From Ruegeria intermedia (GTDB lineage Bacteria; Pseudomonadota; Alphaproteobacteria; Rhodobacterales; Rhodobacteraceae), in the NCBI RefSeq assembly GCF_900129345.1, contig NZ_FQVK01000010.1, forward strand, positions 1-64,000: DNA of 64,000 bases. The letters run 5' to 3'. The position numbers were made by a program, and so were the translations under genes. Shown one piece after another: positions 8,745-18,270 of the stretch (position 1 is its first letter; every line of letters starts with the position of its first letter). The notes below the pieces were generated by a model. That model was not told the DNA's origin. It searched no databases and saw only the letters and a program-made list of their open reading frames with translations.

Positions 8745-9919
8745 TCATGTCCCTGCACCCCAATTTTCGGCCAGCAACGGCTTTGCGTTGCGCAGGTGCC
8801 GCGCGATCAAGCGGGCCTGCTGGCGCCCGCGTGGAATGGTGCGGGCCGGGTTCGACACCTGGACCCCGCCCGCCAGTTGCGGAAAGATGGCGAGGATCTC
8901 TTCACGCGCTTCCGCGCCCAGCGACCGCAGCGCCTCGGGGCCGGTGAACAGGCTTTCGGTCGGCGCGCCCTCTGCGAACACGATTCGGTGCTGGTCGAAC
9001 AGCAAGTGGAAATACTCTACCCCCGGCACGGCGTCATCGACGAAGATGCCGGGCAGCGCCGTCAGCTTGATGGCGGGGATCAACACCTGATCCTGCCCGA
9101 ACATGCGCCGCGCGATGGGCGACTGGACCAGCATCCGGTGCTGCCGAGACACCAGAAGATCGCGCGCAGGCAGCCCGGCCCCAAGCGCACCGGCAACAAT
9201 CCGCACCGGGGCCAGCCTGGGGTTTGCGCGGATCTCGGCCGCGCTGAACGCGCGACATCCGATCCAGCGGATCGGCTGGTCGCCGCCCGAATCGGTCCGA
9301 ACAAGTTGCCCTGGGCGCAGGTTCTGGATGGGCACCGGGCCATGCGGTGTCAGGAGGCGCACGCCACGGGTGAAGCAGGGGACGCCGGATCCGTTTTCGA
9401 ACTGCGAATAGGTGATCGTCTGGCCGGATGGCAGGGCAAAGGTTCCGCTGGTCAGCGAGTAGCTGGCGCCGTCGACGACAGTGAACGTGCCAAAGCTGCT
9501 GTCGGTGACGACCGTCCCGGCCGGCAGGTTGAGCGTATCGGTGCCCGACCCGCCCCGGATGTCGCCGGATACCGAGGTCGCCTGCAAGGTCAGCGTATCG
9601 TTGCCAGTGCCAAGTCGGATGTTGCCGATGGTCGAGCCTTGCACCGTCACGGTGTCGTCATCGCGGCCGGCATTCAGCCGGCCGCCGATGGTGCTGTTGA
9701 CGATCGTCAGCGTATCGATTCCGGCATTGCCGCGCACCGAACCGGAAATGGTGCTGTTGCTGACGGTTACGACATCCTGTTGCTGACGGTTACGACATCA
9801 TTGCCGCCACGGGCTCGGATGTCGTTGATCGGGCTGCCCTGCGGAGCACCGTTCAGGGTACCGCTGTCATTGGAGACATCGATACTATCATTGCCCGTCG
9901 TCCCGTTGATATTGGGCAT
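8745..9919 (-). pseudogene. Beta-solenoid plus Hint-domain protein, frame broken by a 23-bp duplication
   Basis: The gene starts MPNINGTTGNDSIDVSNDSG at 9919. From about residue 40 it consists of some four repeats of about 20 residues of the type NDTLTV..STI.G.I.GG.G, a beta-solenoid with RTX-like spacing. Then comes a Hint domain (CFTRGVRLLTPHGPVPIQNL, RWIGCR, SRQHRML, FGQDQVLIPA) and a tail. A perfect tandem duplication of 23 bases at 9754-9799 shifts the frame, and translation from 9919 stops at 9767 after about 50 residues. Removing one copy restores one continuous frame with the repeat pattern intact (SNSTISGSVRGNAG). The remaining frame has only a GTG (9737) as a possible internal start. 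It is a paralogue of the protein at 2631. Confidence 0.85.
9754..9799. repeat. Perfect 23-bp tandem duplication inside the Hint/solenoid gene
   Basis: Copies at 9754-9776 and 9777-9799 are identical over all 23 bases (plus strand CTGTTGCTGACGG...CATC). 23 is not a multiple of three, so the second copy shifts the frame of the gene read on the minus strand. It looks like a recent slippage or replication error, since no base has diverged. Confidence 0.97.
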
Positions 9920-10065
9920 GGTCGGCCCGTCCCGTCGCGTTTGCCCGCCCCGCATGGGAGGTATGACGCCCTGTCCAATGCAGCCGGCCGGCCTCGGTTT
10001 TCGCATTCAGGCTACATGACAACGCGCGGTCGCACAAAGCTTTCGTTGCCGTGCCCACAGGGCGC

Positions 10066-11043
10066 CTAGATCTGCGCAAGCGCCTGCAGCATCCGTTCAG
10101 CCGCGGCCGAAGGGCTGAGCCGCCCCGCCCCGACCTCGGCACCCAGGTGGTCCATCTCGGACCGGGCCTGCGGGGCCTCCAGCTTGGCCAGCAGCGCGTG
10201 GCGCACCTCCTGGTCGAACCAGTAGCGGGCCTGTTCGGCGCGGTTGGCGTCCCAATGGCCATTCTGTTTGCGCCAATCGGCCAGGGCCTGCATCTCGGCC
10301 CAGGCCTGGTCCAGGCCGTGTTCCTCGACCGCTGAAACGGTCATCGCCTTGGGAAAGCCCTCGGGGTCCTGCGGGCGTTTGCGCAGCAGGCGCAGCGCCC
10401 CGGCATAATCGGCGCAGGTGCGGGTGGCGGTGGCTTTCAGGTCGCCGTCGGCCTTGTTCACAAGGATCATGTCGGCCATCTCCATGATGCCGCGCTTGAC
10501 GCCCTGCAATTCATCCCCGCCGGCCGGGGCCAGCAGCAGCAGGAACAGGTCGGACATTTCCGACACCACGGTCTCCGATTGGCCCACGCCCACCGTTTCG
10601 ATCAGCACCACGTCGAACCCGGCCGCCTCGCACAGGGCGATGGCCTCGCGCGTGCGACGGGCGACGCCGCCCAGATGGCTCTGGCTGGGCGAGGGGCGGA
10701 TGAAGGCGTTCGGCTCGCGGCTGAGGCGTTCCATCCGGGTCTTGTCGCCCAGGATCGAGCCGCCCGACCGGGCCGAGCTGGGATCGACCGCCAAAACCGC
10801 CACCCGCAGCCCCTGCCCGATCAGCATCATGCCGAAGCTTTCGATGAAGGTGGATTTGCCCACCCCCGGCGTTCCCGACAACCCGATGCGCAGCGCCTGC
10901 CGCCCGGCACCCGACAGCGCCTCGAGCAGCTGCGTCGTCTGGGCGCGGTGATCGGCGCGGGTGCTTTCGACAAGGGTGATCGCGCGGGCCAGCGCCCGGC
11001 GGTCGCCTTTGAGGATCCTGTCGGCAAGCTCGGTTGTGGTCAT
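10066..11043 (-). CDS. meaB: MeaB/ArgK-type GTPase chaperone of methylmalonyl-CoA mutase
   Basis: 325 residues. The P-loop is GLSGTPGVGKST at about residues 54-65, with AVDPSSARSGGSILGDKTRM, then ETVGVGQSE (switch region) and NKAD for guanine. MeaB loads and protects the adenosylcobalamin cofactor of methylmalonyl-CoA mutase, needed for propionate breakdown and the ethylmalonyl-CoA pathway. The mutase gene itself is not in this window. It is divergent from hrpB at 11170 and has no same-strand neighbour close enough for an operon. Confidence 0.95.
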   Translation of the reverse strand: MTTTELADRILKGDRRALARAITLVESTRADHRAQTTQLLEALSGAGRQALRIGLSGTPGVGKSTFIESFGMMLIGQGLRVAVLAVDPSSARSGGSILGDKTRMERLSREPNAFIRPSPSQSHLGGVARRTREAIALCEAAGFDVVLIETVGVGQSETVVSEMSDLFLLLLAPAGGDELQGVKRGIMEMADMILVNKADGDLKATATRTCADYAGALRLLRKRPQDPEGFPKAMTVSAVEEHGLDQAWAEMQALADWRKQNGHWDANRAEQARYWFDQEVRHALLAKLEAPQARSEMDHLGAEVGAGRLSPSAAAERMLQALAQI

Positions 11044-11169
11044 GGGCGGGGTCCTTCGTCGAAATCTGCCCTAGATGACGGGGATGGGCCGGGTTTGTCC
11101 AGTACCGCCGCGCGCGGGATTTGACGCAGGCGTTCTGGACCTTGGCCGGGGCTTTGGCGATAAGGCGGC

Positions 11170-13620
11170 ATGACCCGCCTACCGATCGACGATGCCCTGC
11201 CCGACCTGATCGCCGCGCTGCGCAAGCGCGGCCGCGCCGTGCTGCAGGCCCCGCCCGGCGCCGGCAAGACCACGCGCGTGCCGCTTGCGATGCGCGACGC
11301 CGGCCTGTGCGACGGGCGGATCGTGATGCTGGAACCGCGGCGGCTGGCCGCCCGCGCCGCCGCCGAACGCATGGCCGAGACACTGGGCGAACGCGCGGGC
11401 CAGACCGTCGGCTATCGCGTGCGGGGCGAGGCGAAAGTGTCGAAAACCACCCGGATCGAGGTGGTGACCGAAGGCATCCTGACCCGGACGCTGCAATCCG
11501 AACCCGACCTGCCCGGTGTTGGGGCGGTGATCTTCGACGAATTCCACGAACGCTCTCTGAACGCCGATCTGGGGCTGGCCCTGTGCCTTGAAGTCGCGGG
11601 CGCGCTGCGCGGCGACCTGATCCTGCTGGCGATGTCGGCCACGCTGGATGCCGATCCGGTTGCCCGGTTGATGGACGCGCCGCTGGTGACATCCGAGGGG
11701 CGCAGTTTCCCGGTTGAGACCCGCTGGCTGGACCGCCCGCTGGGTCCGCAGGCGCGGCGGCTGGACGCGCTGGTCGATCTGGTGGTTCAGGCCGAGCGCG
11801 AGACCCGCGCCACTGGCGGCGGCATTCTGGTGTTCCTGCCCGGCGAGGGCGAGATCCGCCGGGCCGAGGCCGCGCTGGCCGGGCGGCTGCCCGGCGATTG
11901 CGCGATCCGGCCCTTGTTCGGCGCCCTGCCCTTTGCCGCCCAGCGCGCCGCCCTTGCGCCGGCCGAGACCGGGCGCAAGGTGGTGCTGGCCACCTCGATC
12001 GCCGAGACCTCGCTGACCATTCCCGACATCCGGGTGGTAGTGGACATGGGCCAGGCCCGCCGCGCGCGGTTCGATCCGGGCTCGGGCATGTCGCGACTGG
12101 TGACCGAGCGCGTCACCCGCGCCGAGGCGACCCAGCGCGCGGGCCGCGCGGGCCGCGTGGCCGAAGGGCTGTGCTATCGCCTGTGGTCGAAGGGTGAGGA
12201 AGGCGCCCTGCCCGCCTTTCCACCCGCCGAGATCGAGGCCGCCGACCTGACCGGACTTGCGCTGGAACTGGCCCTGTGGGGGGCCGAGCCGCAGGATCTG
12301 GCCTTTCTGACACCCCCGCCCGAAGGCGCGCTGGCCGAGGCGTGCGCGCTGCTGCGGATGCTGGGCGCGCTGGACGGCAAGGGCCGGATCACCGACCATG
12401 GCCGCGCACTGGCTGGTCTGCCGCTGCATCCGAGGTTGGGGCACATGCTGGTCACGGCCGGCGCGCAGGCCGCCCCGCTTGCCGCCCTGATGGCAGAGCG
12501 CGACCCGTTGAAGGGCGCACCGGTGGACCTGTCGCTGCGGCTCGAGGCGCTACGCGATCCGCGCGCCTATCAGCGCAACCGGGTCTGGCCCGCCAATCCC
12601 GGCGTTCTGGACCGGATCCGGTCCGAGGCGAAACGGCTGCGCGGCCAGATCAAGACCGAAGGCGACCCGCTGAGCCCGGCGGCGATGGCCGCGCTGGCCT
12701 ATCCCGACCGGGTCGGCCAGCGGCGAAAGGGCGACGCGCCGCGCTATGTGCTGTCGGGCGGCAAGGGGGTCGTGATGGACCCCGGCGACCCGCTGGCCGC
12801 GGCGCCGTATCTGGTGGCCATCGATACGGACGGCAACCCGCGCGAGGCCCGGCTGCGCATGGCCGCGCAGATCTCCGAGGCCGAGATCCGGGCGTTGTTC
12901 GCCGACCAGATCGAATGGGTCGAGACCTGCGCCTGGTCGAAGCGGGACCGTCGGGTGGTGGCCCGGCGGCAGGAACGGTTCGGCGCACTGGTGCTGGATG
13001 ACCGCATCTGGAAGGACGTGCCCGACGAGTCCGTGGCTCGCGCGATGCTGGACGGCGTGCGCGATCTGGGCCTGCGGCTTGAGGGCAAGGCCGCGCGACT
13101 GGCCGCGCGGGTCGAGCTGGTGCGGGCGGCGGGCGTCGACCTGCCCGATTTCTCGGAAAACGGGCTGATGGACACGCTCGAGGACTGGCTGCTGCCGATG
13201 CTGACCGGCGTGCGCAGCGCCGAGGATTGGAAGCGGTTCGACCTGCTGCCCGCTCTTCAGGCGCGGCTGAGTTGGGACCAGATGCAGGAACTGGACCGCC
13301 GCGCGCCCCCGGCCTTCGTCACGCCGCTGGGGCGCAAGGTCCCGATCGACTATGGCAAGGCGGTGCCCGAGATCGCCGTTCGCCTGCAGGAGATGTTCGG
13401 GGTCACCCAGCACCCGATGGTGGGCGGCGAGCCGCTGAAGATCACCCTTCTGTCCCCCGCGCAACGCCCGATCCAGATCACCCGCGACCTGCCGGGGTTC
13501 TGGGCCGGGTCCTATGCCGATGTGCGCAAGGACATGCGCGCGCAATATCCCAAGCACCCCTGGCCCGAGGACCCGACCCAGGCCGACCCGACCCTGCGGG
13601 CCAAACGCAGGGGTGCTTGA
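11170..13620 (+). CDS. hrpB: ATP-dependent RNA helicase HrpB (DEAH-box)
   Basis: 816 residues, the usual length for HrpB. Walker A APPGAGKTT lies at about residues 27-35, DEFH (HrpB form of DEAH) near residue 122, SATLD further on, and QRAGRAGR is motif VI. The C-terminal HrpB domain ends in DYGKAVPEIAVRLQEMFG and LPGFWAGSYADVRKDM, a family signature. The cellular substrate of HrpB is not settled; a role in RNA metabolism is assumed. It is a stand-alone gene. Confidence 0.96.
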   Translation: MTRLPIDDALPDLIAALRKRGRAVLQAPPGAGKTTRVPLAMRDAGLCDGRIVMLEPRRLAARAAAERMAETLGERAGQTVGYRVRGEAKVSKTTRIEVVTEGILTRTLQSEPDLPGVGAVIFDEFHERSLNADLGLALCLEVAGALRGDLILLAMSATLDADPVARLMDAPLVTSEGRSFPVETRWLDRPLGPQARRLDALVDLVVQAERETRATGGGILVFLPGEGEIRRAEAALAGRLPGDCAIRPLFGALPFAAQRAALAPAETGRKVVLATSIAETSLTIPDIRVVVDMGQARRARFDPGSGMSRLVTERVTRAEATQRAGRAGRVAEGLCYRLWSKGEEGALPAFPPAEIEAADLTGLALELALWGAEPQDLAFLTPPPEGALAEACALLRMLGALDGKGRITDHGRALAGLPLHPRLGHMLVTAGAQAAPLAALMAERDPLKGAPVDLSLRLEALRDPRAYQRNRVWPANPGVLDRIRSEAKRLRGQIKTEGDPLSPAAMAALAYPDRVGQRRKGDAPRYVLSGGKGVVMDPGDPLAAAPYLVAIDTDGNPREARLRMAAQISEAEIRALFADQIEWVETCAWSKRDRRVVARRQERFGALVLDDRIWKDVPDESVARAMLDGVRDLGLRLEGKAARLAARVELVRAAGVDLPDFSENGLMDTLEDWLLPMLTGVRSAEDWKRFDLLPALQARLSWDQMQELDRRAPPAFVTPLGRKVPIDYGKAVPEIAVRLQEMFGVTQHPMVGGEPLKITLLSPAQRPIQITRDLPGFWAGSYADVRKDMRAQYPKHPWPEDPTQADPTLRAKRRGA

Positions 13621-13690
13621 ATACCGCCTGTCAGATTGATATCTCTCGCCGTTTGGAAGGCAGAACAACAAAAAACGGCAGGCACCCGCA

Positions 13691-14146
13691 ATGACATGGC
13701 TGCACAAATTCTGGGAGGGGGTCTTGAAACCCCTGTTTCAGCGTCCGCGCCTCGTGCAGTTCGCGGCGCTGTGTACCCGTGGCGATGGCCCCGATACGCA
13801 GGTGCTGCTGGTCACCAGCCGCGACACCGGGCGGTGGATCATCCCCAAGGGCTGGCCGATTGACGGGCTGAACGGGGCCGAGGCGGCGGCGCAGGAGGCC
13901 TGGGAAGAGGCCGGGGTGCGCAACGCCGAGGTCGATCCAGAGCCGGTCGGCAGCTATTGCTACGGCAAGGTCCGCAAAAGCGGCGCGATCGATCCAGTCT
14001 GCACCACGGTCTATCGGCTGCGGGTCACCGACCTGGCCGATGAATTTCCCGAAATGCACGAACGCACCCGCGAGTGGGTCTCGCCGCAAGAGGCGTCCGA
14101 ACGCGTGCATGAACCAGAGCTGAAAAAGCTGCTGTTGCGGATCTAA
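13691..14146 (+). CDS. Nudix hydrolase, diphosphoinositol-polyphosphatase-like
   Basis: 151 residues. The core reads GRWIIPKGWPIDGLNGAEAA then QEAWEEAGV, a Nudix box in which the usual Arg of REXXEE is Gln; the metal-binding Glu residues are kept. The protein is closely similar in layout to the one at 43263-43757 (GRWIIPKGW in both). Substrate unknown: a nucleoside diphosphate derivative or an inositol pyrophosphate-like compound is possible. Its stop overlaps that of the convergent reductase gene by four bases. Confidence 0.88.
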   Translation: MTWLHKFWEGVLKPLFQRPRLVQFAALCTRGDGPDTQVLLVTSRDTGRWIIPKGWPIDGLNGAEAAAQEAWEEAGVRNAEVDPEPVGSYCYGKVRKSGAIDPVCTTVYRLRVTDLADEFPEMHERTREWVSPQEASERVHEPELKKLLLRI

Positions 14147-15138
14147 CCGCCGGCACCGATCAGCCCTGCCCGGATCTGATCGGGGGTCAGCGGACCGGTC
14201 TCGCCCCGCGTGATCAACGCTGCCACCCGGTCGCAGATCGGGGTCGGCGTGCCGGTTTCGCGGCCCAGGCGAATGATCTCGCCCTGCAGGCTGTCGATTT
14301 CGGTCGGACGACCGGCATCCAGATCATAAGCCATCGAGGTGCGCGCGGCGGGGTCGATCGTCAGCATCCGCGCCGCGATGCGCGAAAACAGCGGCGTTGG
14401 CAAGCGCAGGATATGTGGCGTCATCCAGGCCGGCAGCGGCGTGGTCGAGGCCACGGGGCGCCCGGAGGCGGCCAGAACCGCCAGCGCCTCGGCCATCTGG
14501 TCGGCCATCAGACGGCGCCAGTCGCGGTTCAAAAGCTGCTCGCGTAGCGTCAGACCCGACAGCGCGTTCAGCGCGTTGTTGAGGTTGATGACCAGCTTGC
14601 CCCATTGCACCGCCTCGATCCCGTCGGTTTCGGTGACGGGCAGATCGGGCGAGGACAGGCGGCGCGCCAGCGCGCCGGGGCCGGCCCGGATCACGATGTC
14701 GCCGGATGTCGCGCGATGCCAAGTGGCCGGACCGGCAGGCACCACGTTGAACGGCACCATCCCGGCGCGCACGTCCCGCCCGGGCAGCGCGGCGCGCAGC
14801 GTGCGCGCGTTTTCCATCCCGTTCTGCCACGAAATGACCGAGGCCGCGGCCGGGGCGTGCGCGGCGATCAGGCGGGCCATCTCGGCGGTGGCGCCGGTTT
14901 TCACCGTGACCAGAACCAGATCGGCGTCGGACAGGCAGGCAGGGTTTTCAGACAGGATCAGACGGTCGGCGGGGATCGTTTTGCGCAGGCCCGAATAGTC
15001 GGTCGCGGTCAGCCCGTTCTGCCGGATCGGATCCAGCACCCGCGCCCGGCCCAGCAGCGTAACGTCATGCCCGGCATCGGCCAACAGCCCCCCGCAATAG
15101 CATCCGATGCTGCCCGCGCCCGCGATCACCAGTTTCAT
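14143..15138 (-). CDS. 2-dehydropantoate 2-reductase (ketopantoate reductase family)
   Basis: 331 residues. The N-terminal Rossmann motif is MKLVIAGAGSIGCYCGGLLA (GxGxxG), followed by LLGR for NADPH, KTGAT in the substrate loop and the catalytic Lys region WGKLVINLNNALNALSG. The C-terminal helical domain ends in RGETGPLTPDQI. The reaction reduces ketopantoate to pantoate for coenzyme A. Rhodobacteraceae often carry several paralogues of this family, so the exact substrate is uncertain and I give no symbol. The start at 15138 is set by the Rossmann strand. Confidence 0.85.
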   Translation of the reverse strand: MKLVIAGAGSIGCYCGGLLADAGHDVTLLGRARVLDPIRQNGLTATDYSGLRKTIPADRLILSENPACLSDADLVLVTVKTGATAEMARLIAAHAPAAASVISWQNGMENARTLRAALPGRDVRAGMVPFNVVPAGPATWHRATSGDIVIRAGPGALARRLSSPDLPVTETDGIEAVQWGKLVINLNNALNALSGLTLREQLLNRDWRRLMADQMAEALAVLAASGRPVASTTPLPAWMTPHILRLPTPLFSRIAARMLTIDPAARTSMAYDLDAGRPTEIDSLQGEIIRLGRETGTPTPICDRVAALITRGETGPLTPDQIRAGLIGAGG

Positions 15139-15216
15139 GCCGTCCCCTTCCGATTTGCCGCCAAGGATCGCCGGGATCCCTTGGGCGGGCAAGCGGGGCG
15201 AGCGCTGACGTGACGT

Positions 15217-16179
15217 TCAGCGCGCGCGCCGGGGTTTGGTGCGTTCCAGTTCCGGGGTGATCGGAATGAACTCATCTTCATCCCCCGGCGGCAGGTGGAA
15301 GGCGCCGTTGGCCCAATCGGCGGATTTCCATTCGCGGATCGCCGTTTCGATCTTGTCCTTCGAAGACGACACGAAGTTCCACCAGATATACCGTTCCTCG
15401 TTCATCGTGGCTCCGCCCAGCAGCATCAGCCGCGCCCCCGCCGGCCCAGCGGTCACCGACAGGCGGTCACCCGGGCGGAAGACCATCATGCGGCCTTCCT
15501 CGAACCGGTCACCCGCGATCTCGACCGAGTCCTGGGTGACGTAGACGCCCCGATCCTCGTGATCGTCGGGCAGCGGAAACGCGGCGCCGGGGTCCAGTTG
15601 CACGTCCAGATAGAAGGTTTCCGACAGCATCGAGACCGGGCTGGTTTCCCCATAGGCCGAGCCGAGGATCAGCCGGGCGCTGACACCGGCATCCTGAATA
15701 TGCGGCAGCGCGGCCTGCTTGTGATGTTCGAAATCGGGGGCCATGTCTTCGTGCGCTTCGGGCAGCGCGATCCAGGTCTGGATTCCGAACAGGCTGTGCC
15801 GCTTGGCGCGGGTTTCGGCGCTGGTGCGTTCGGAATGGGTGACGCCGCGGCCCGCGACCATCCAGTTGACCTCGCCGGGATAGATCATCTGATGGGTGCC
15901 GAGGCTGTCGCGATGTTCAAATTCGCCCTGGTACAGGTAGGTGACCGTACCCAGCCCGATATGCGGATGCGGGCGTACGTCGATGCCGCCATCAGTGATG
16001 AACTCGGCCGGTCCCATCTGGTCGAAGAAGATGAAGGGCCCCACCAACTGGCGCTTGACCGAGGGCAGCGCGCGGCGCACCTCGAACCCGCCCAGATCGC
16101 GGGCGCGCGGGATGATCAGGGTTTCAAGCGCCGAACCTTCGCTGACGCATTCGGGGCTGTGGGTGGGGTTCCAGCTCAT
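15217..16179 (-). CDS. Pirin-family bicupin protein
   Basis: 320 residues. The N-terminal cupin carries the pirin metal site: GGIDVRPHPHIGLGTVTYLY, then EFEHRDSLG and VTHSER, giving the HxH...E...H set. The C-terminal pirin domain includes GVYVTQDSVEI and ends near PELERTKP. Pirins bind iron; some have quercetin dioxygenase activity or bind regulatory proteins. No substrate can be deduced here. Stand-alone gene, 78 bases upstream (on the minus strand) of the reductase gene. Confidence 0.92.
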   Translation of the reverse strand: MSWNPTHSPECVSEGSALETLIIPRARDLGGFEVRRALPSVKRQLVGPFIFFDQMGPAEFITDGGIDVRPHPHIGLGTVTYLYQGEFEHRDSLGTHQMIYPGEVNWMVAGRGVTHSERTSAETRAKRHSLFGIQTWIALPEAHEDMAPDFEHHKQAALPHIQDAGVSARLILGSAYGETSPVSMLSETFYLDVQLDPGAAFPLPDDHEDRGVYVTQDSVEIAGDRFEEGRMMVFRPGDRLSVTAGPAGARLMLLGGATMNEERYIWWNFVSSSKDKIETAIREWKSADWANGAFHLPPGDEDEFIPITPELERTKPRRAR

Positions 16180-16281
16180 GTCGGCCTCCAATCCGGGGCA
16201 ATGGGATGTTCACCTTTGCCAAACTAGCGCAAAATATCAGCGGACAAAGTGCATCTGCGCACAGACAGGCTGCGGCCCGGA

Positions 16282-17124
16282 TCAGCCCTGTGGGCGGGGC
16301 CAGAGCTGCGGGAAAAACGGGCCGGCGATCCGGTCGCCCTCGGCATAGCCAGCGGCCTCAAATCGCGCCCGCTCCTCCTTTGCCCAATCGCCGCGATACC
16401 GGATCACCCCGTCCGGCCCGGTCATGCGCAGGGTGAAACGGCGCAAGGTTTCCGTGGGCGTGACCGAGGACAGCCCCCCGTGCAGCGTGCGCATATCGAA
16501 ATAGATGCAGTCGCCCAACTCCATATCCCATTGCAGCAGGTCATAGGCGCCGGGATCGGCATTCACGTCCGGTGGCGGGTGATAGGTGCGGCCTGCAACC
16601 TGCGTGGGTTCATAGCCGGGGTGCCCGTCGGCGAAACGCACCCGCATGAACAGCTTGTCCCACAGGTGCGAGCCGCGCAAGAAGGCGATCCCGTTGTCTT
16701 TGCTGACCGGCTCAAGCGGCAGCCACAGCACGCACATCGAGCCTTCGAAATCGAAATAGGACAGGTCCTGATGGAATGGCGGTCGCGAGGTCGATCCGGC
16801 CTCGCGCAGGAACCAGTTGTCCATCACCAGATTGATCGGCGCGGCGCCCAGCAATTCGGACGCGATCGGCGCACAGGGCGAGTTGCGGACGAATTCCTCG
16901 AACTGGGGGATCTTGCTCCAGGCCCAGTAATCCTCGAGATAGGCCGGCGCGTCCGGGTCCTTGGTGTGGCGGGTGAAGTTCTCGGTCGGGGTTTGCAGAT
17001 CGGCGTCGATGCCCACGCGCAGCATCTCCAGCCAGTCCGCGCTGAATTTCTGGCGCAGCACCACCGCGCCGTCGCGGCGGTAGGCGGCGATTTCATCCTT
17101 TGTCAGCAGGCTGGCATCCGTCAT
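16282..17124 (-). CDS. Phytanoyl-CoA dioxygenase (PhyH) family protein
   Basis: 280 residues of the Fe(II)/2-oxoglutarate oxygenase superfamily. The iron ligands are visible as HxD in PPFHQDLSYFDF and the distal His in MRTLHGGLSSV, followed by an Arg-rich RRFTLRM strand that would bind 2-oxoglutarate. The start MTDASLLTKDEIAAYRRDGA is typical of PhyH proteins. The substrate is unknown: the family includes phytanoyl-CoA, ectoine and many small-molecule hydroxylases. No pathway neighbours give a clue. Confidence 0.88.
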   Translation of the reverse strand: MTDASLLTKDEIAAYRRDGAVVLRQKFSADWLEMLRVGIDADLQTPTENFTRHTKDPDAPAYLEDYWAWSKIPQFEEFVRNSPCAPIASELLGAAPINLVMDNWFLREAGSTSRPPFHQDLSYFDFEGSMCVLWLPLEPVSKDNGIAFLRGSHLWDKLFMRVRFADGHPGYEPTQVAGRTYHPPPDVNADPGAYDLLQWDMELGDCIYFDMRTLHGGLSSVTPTETLRRFTLRMTGPDGVIRYRGDWAKEERARFEAAGYAEGDRIAGPFFPQLWPRPQG

Positions 17125-17275
17125 CGCAATCCCCCTTTTGGCGTACAAGGAAAAGGATCGCACCCGGATGGTACAGGCGTCAAAGATTTTGACGCCCGAC
17201 ACCCGCGCTGTCGGCTCTGCCGAATGCGCGCGTTACGACGCGCGCCCGCCTGGAGGTCTGGCAGTCGCGCCGGCT

Positions 17276-18202
17276 TCAGACCCCCAGACACCAGCGCATC
17301 ACCGCCTTCTGCGCGTGCAGGCGGTTTTCGGCCTCGTCGAAGATCACCGAGTTCGGCCCGTCCATCACCTCGGAGGTCGCTTCCTCTTCGCGGTGGGCGG
17401 GCAGGCAGTGCATGAACAGGGCGTCGGGCTTGGCGTGGGACATGAGCTCCGCGTTGACCTGATAGGGCCGCAGCAGGTTGTGCCGGCGTTCCTTCGCGGA
17501 TTGGGAATCATGCATCGAAACCCAGGTGTCGGCCACCACCAGATCGGCGCCTTCGACGGCCTTGTAAGGGTCGCGTTCGATCACGATCTTCGAGCCCTTC
17601 TGGCGGGCAAAGCCCATGAACTCTTCCTCGGGGTCGAACTGGGCGGGGCCGGTAAAGGTCAGGTCGAAACCGAACTGACCCGCCGCATGCAGGAACGAGG
17701 CGCAGACATTGTTGCCGTCACCCGTCCAAACCACCTTTTTGCCGGCGATGGGGCCGCGGTGTTCCTCATAGGTCAGCACGTCGGCCATGATCTGGCAGGG
17801 ATGGGTGCGGTCGGTCAAGCCGTTGATCACCGGCACGTCCGAGTATTCGGCCATCTCGGTCAGGATGGTTTCGTCGAAGGTGCGGATCATGATCATGTCG
17901 ACATAGCGCGACAGCACGCGGGCGGTGTCGGCGATGGTCTCGCCATGGCCCAGCTGCATGTCCTTGCCCGACAGCACCATGGTCTGCCCCCCCATCTGGC
18001 GCACGCCCACATCGAAGGACACGCGGGTCCGGGTCGAGGGCTTTTCGAAGATCAGCGCCACCATGCGGCCGGCCAGCGGCTGTTCATCGTCGGGTGCGGC
18101 CTTTGGGCGGCCCAACCGGGCCTGCTTCATCGCGCCGGCCTGGTCGATCATCGACCGCAGCGCGGCGGCGTCGGTTTTGTGGATATCAAGGAAATGGTTC
18201 AT
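17276..18202 (-). CDS. argF: Ornithine carbamoyltransferase
   Basis: 308 residues from [20 protein letters not shown]. The carbamoyl phosphate motif STRTR lies at residues 56-60, followed by HPCQ ([10 protein letters not shown]) and the ornithine-binding HCLPAHR near the C-terminus. It makes citrulline from ornithine in arginine synthesis. A GTG six codons upstream (18220) is possible, but MNHFLDI is the conserved start. It follows argD by 68 bases with a GC hairpin in between (18229). Confidence 0.96.
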   Translation of the reverse strand: MNHFLDIHKTDAAALRSMIDQAGAMKQARLGRPKAAPDDEQPLAGRMVALIFEKPSTRTRVSFDVGVRQMGGQTMVLSGKDMQLGHGETIADTARVLSRYVDMIMIRTFDETILTEMAEYSDVPVINGLTDRTHPCQIMADVLTYEEHRGPIAGKKVVWTGDGNNVCASFLHAAGQFGFDLTFTGPAQFDPEEEFMGFARQKGSKIVIERDPYKAVEGADLVVADTWVSMHDSQSAKERRHNLLRPYQVNAELMSHAKPDALFMHCLPAHREEEATSEVMDGPNSVIFDEAENRLHAQKAVMRWCLGV

Positions 18203-18228
18203 GTCGGTTCGCTTTTTCACTGTCGGTT

Positions 18229-18250
18229 GCCGGGGGGCGTCGCCCCCGGC
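18229..18250. other. GC hairpin between argD and argF
   Basis: A GCCGGGGG ... CCCCCGGC inverted repeat with a short loop occupies most of the 68-base argD-argF gap, just upstream of argF. It has no T-run on the minus strand, so it is more likely an mRNA stability or processing element than a terminator. Confidence 0.5.
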
Positions 18251-18270
18251 GCATTCGGGAATAGGGGGCG

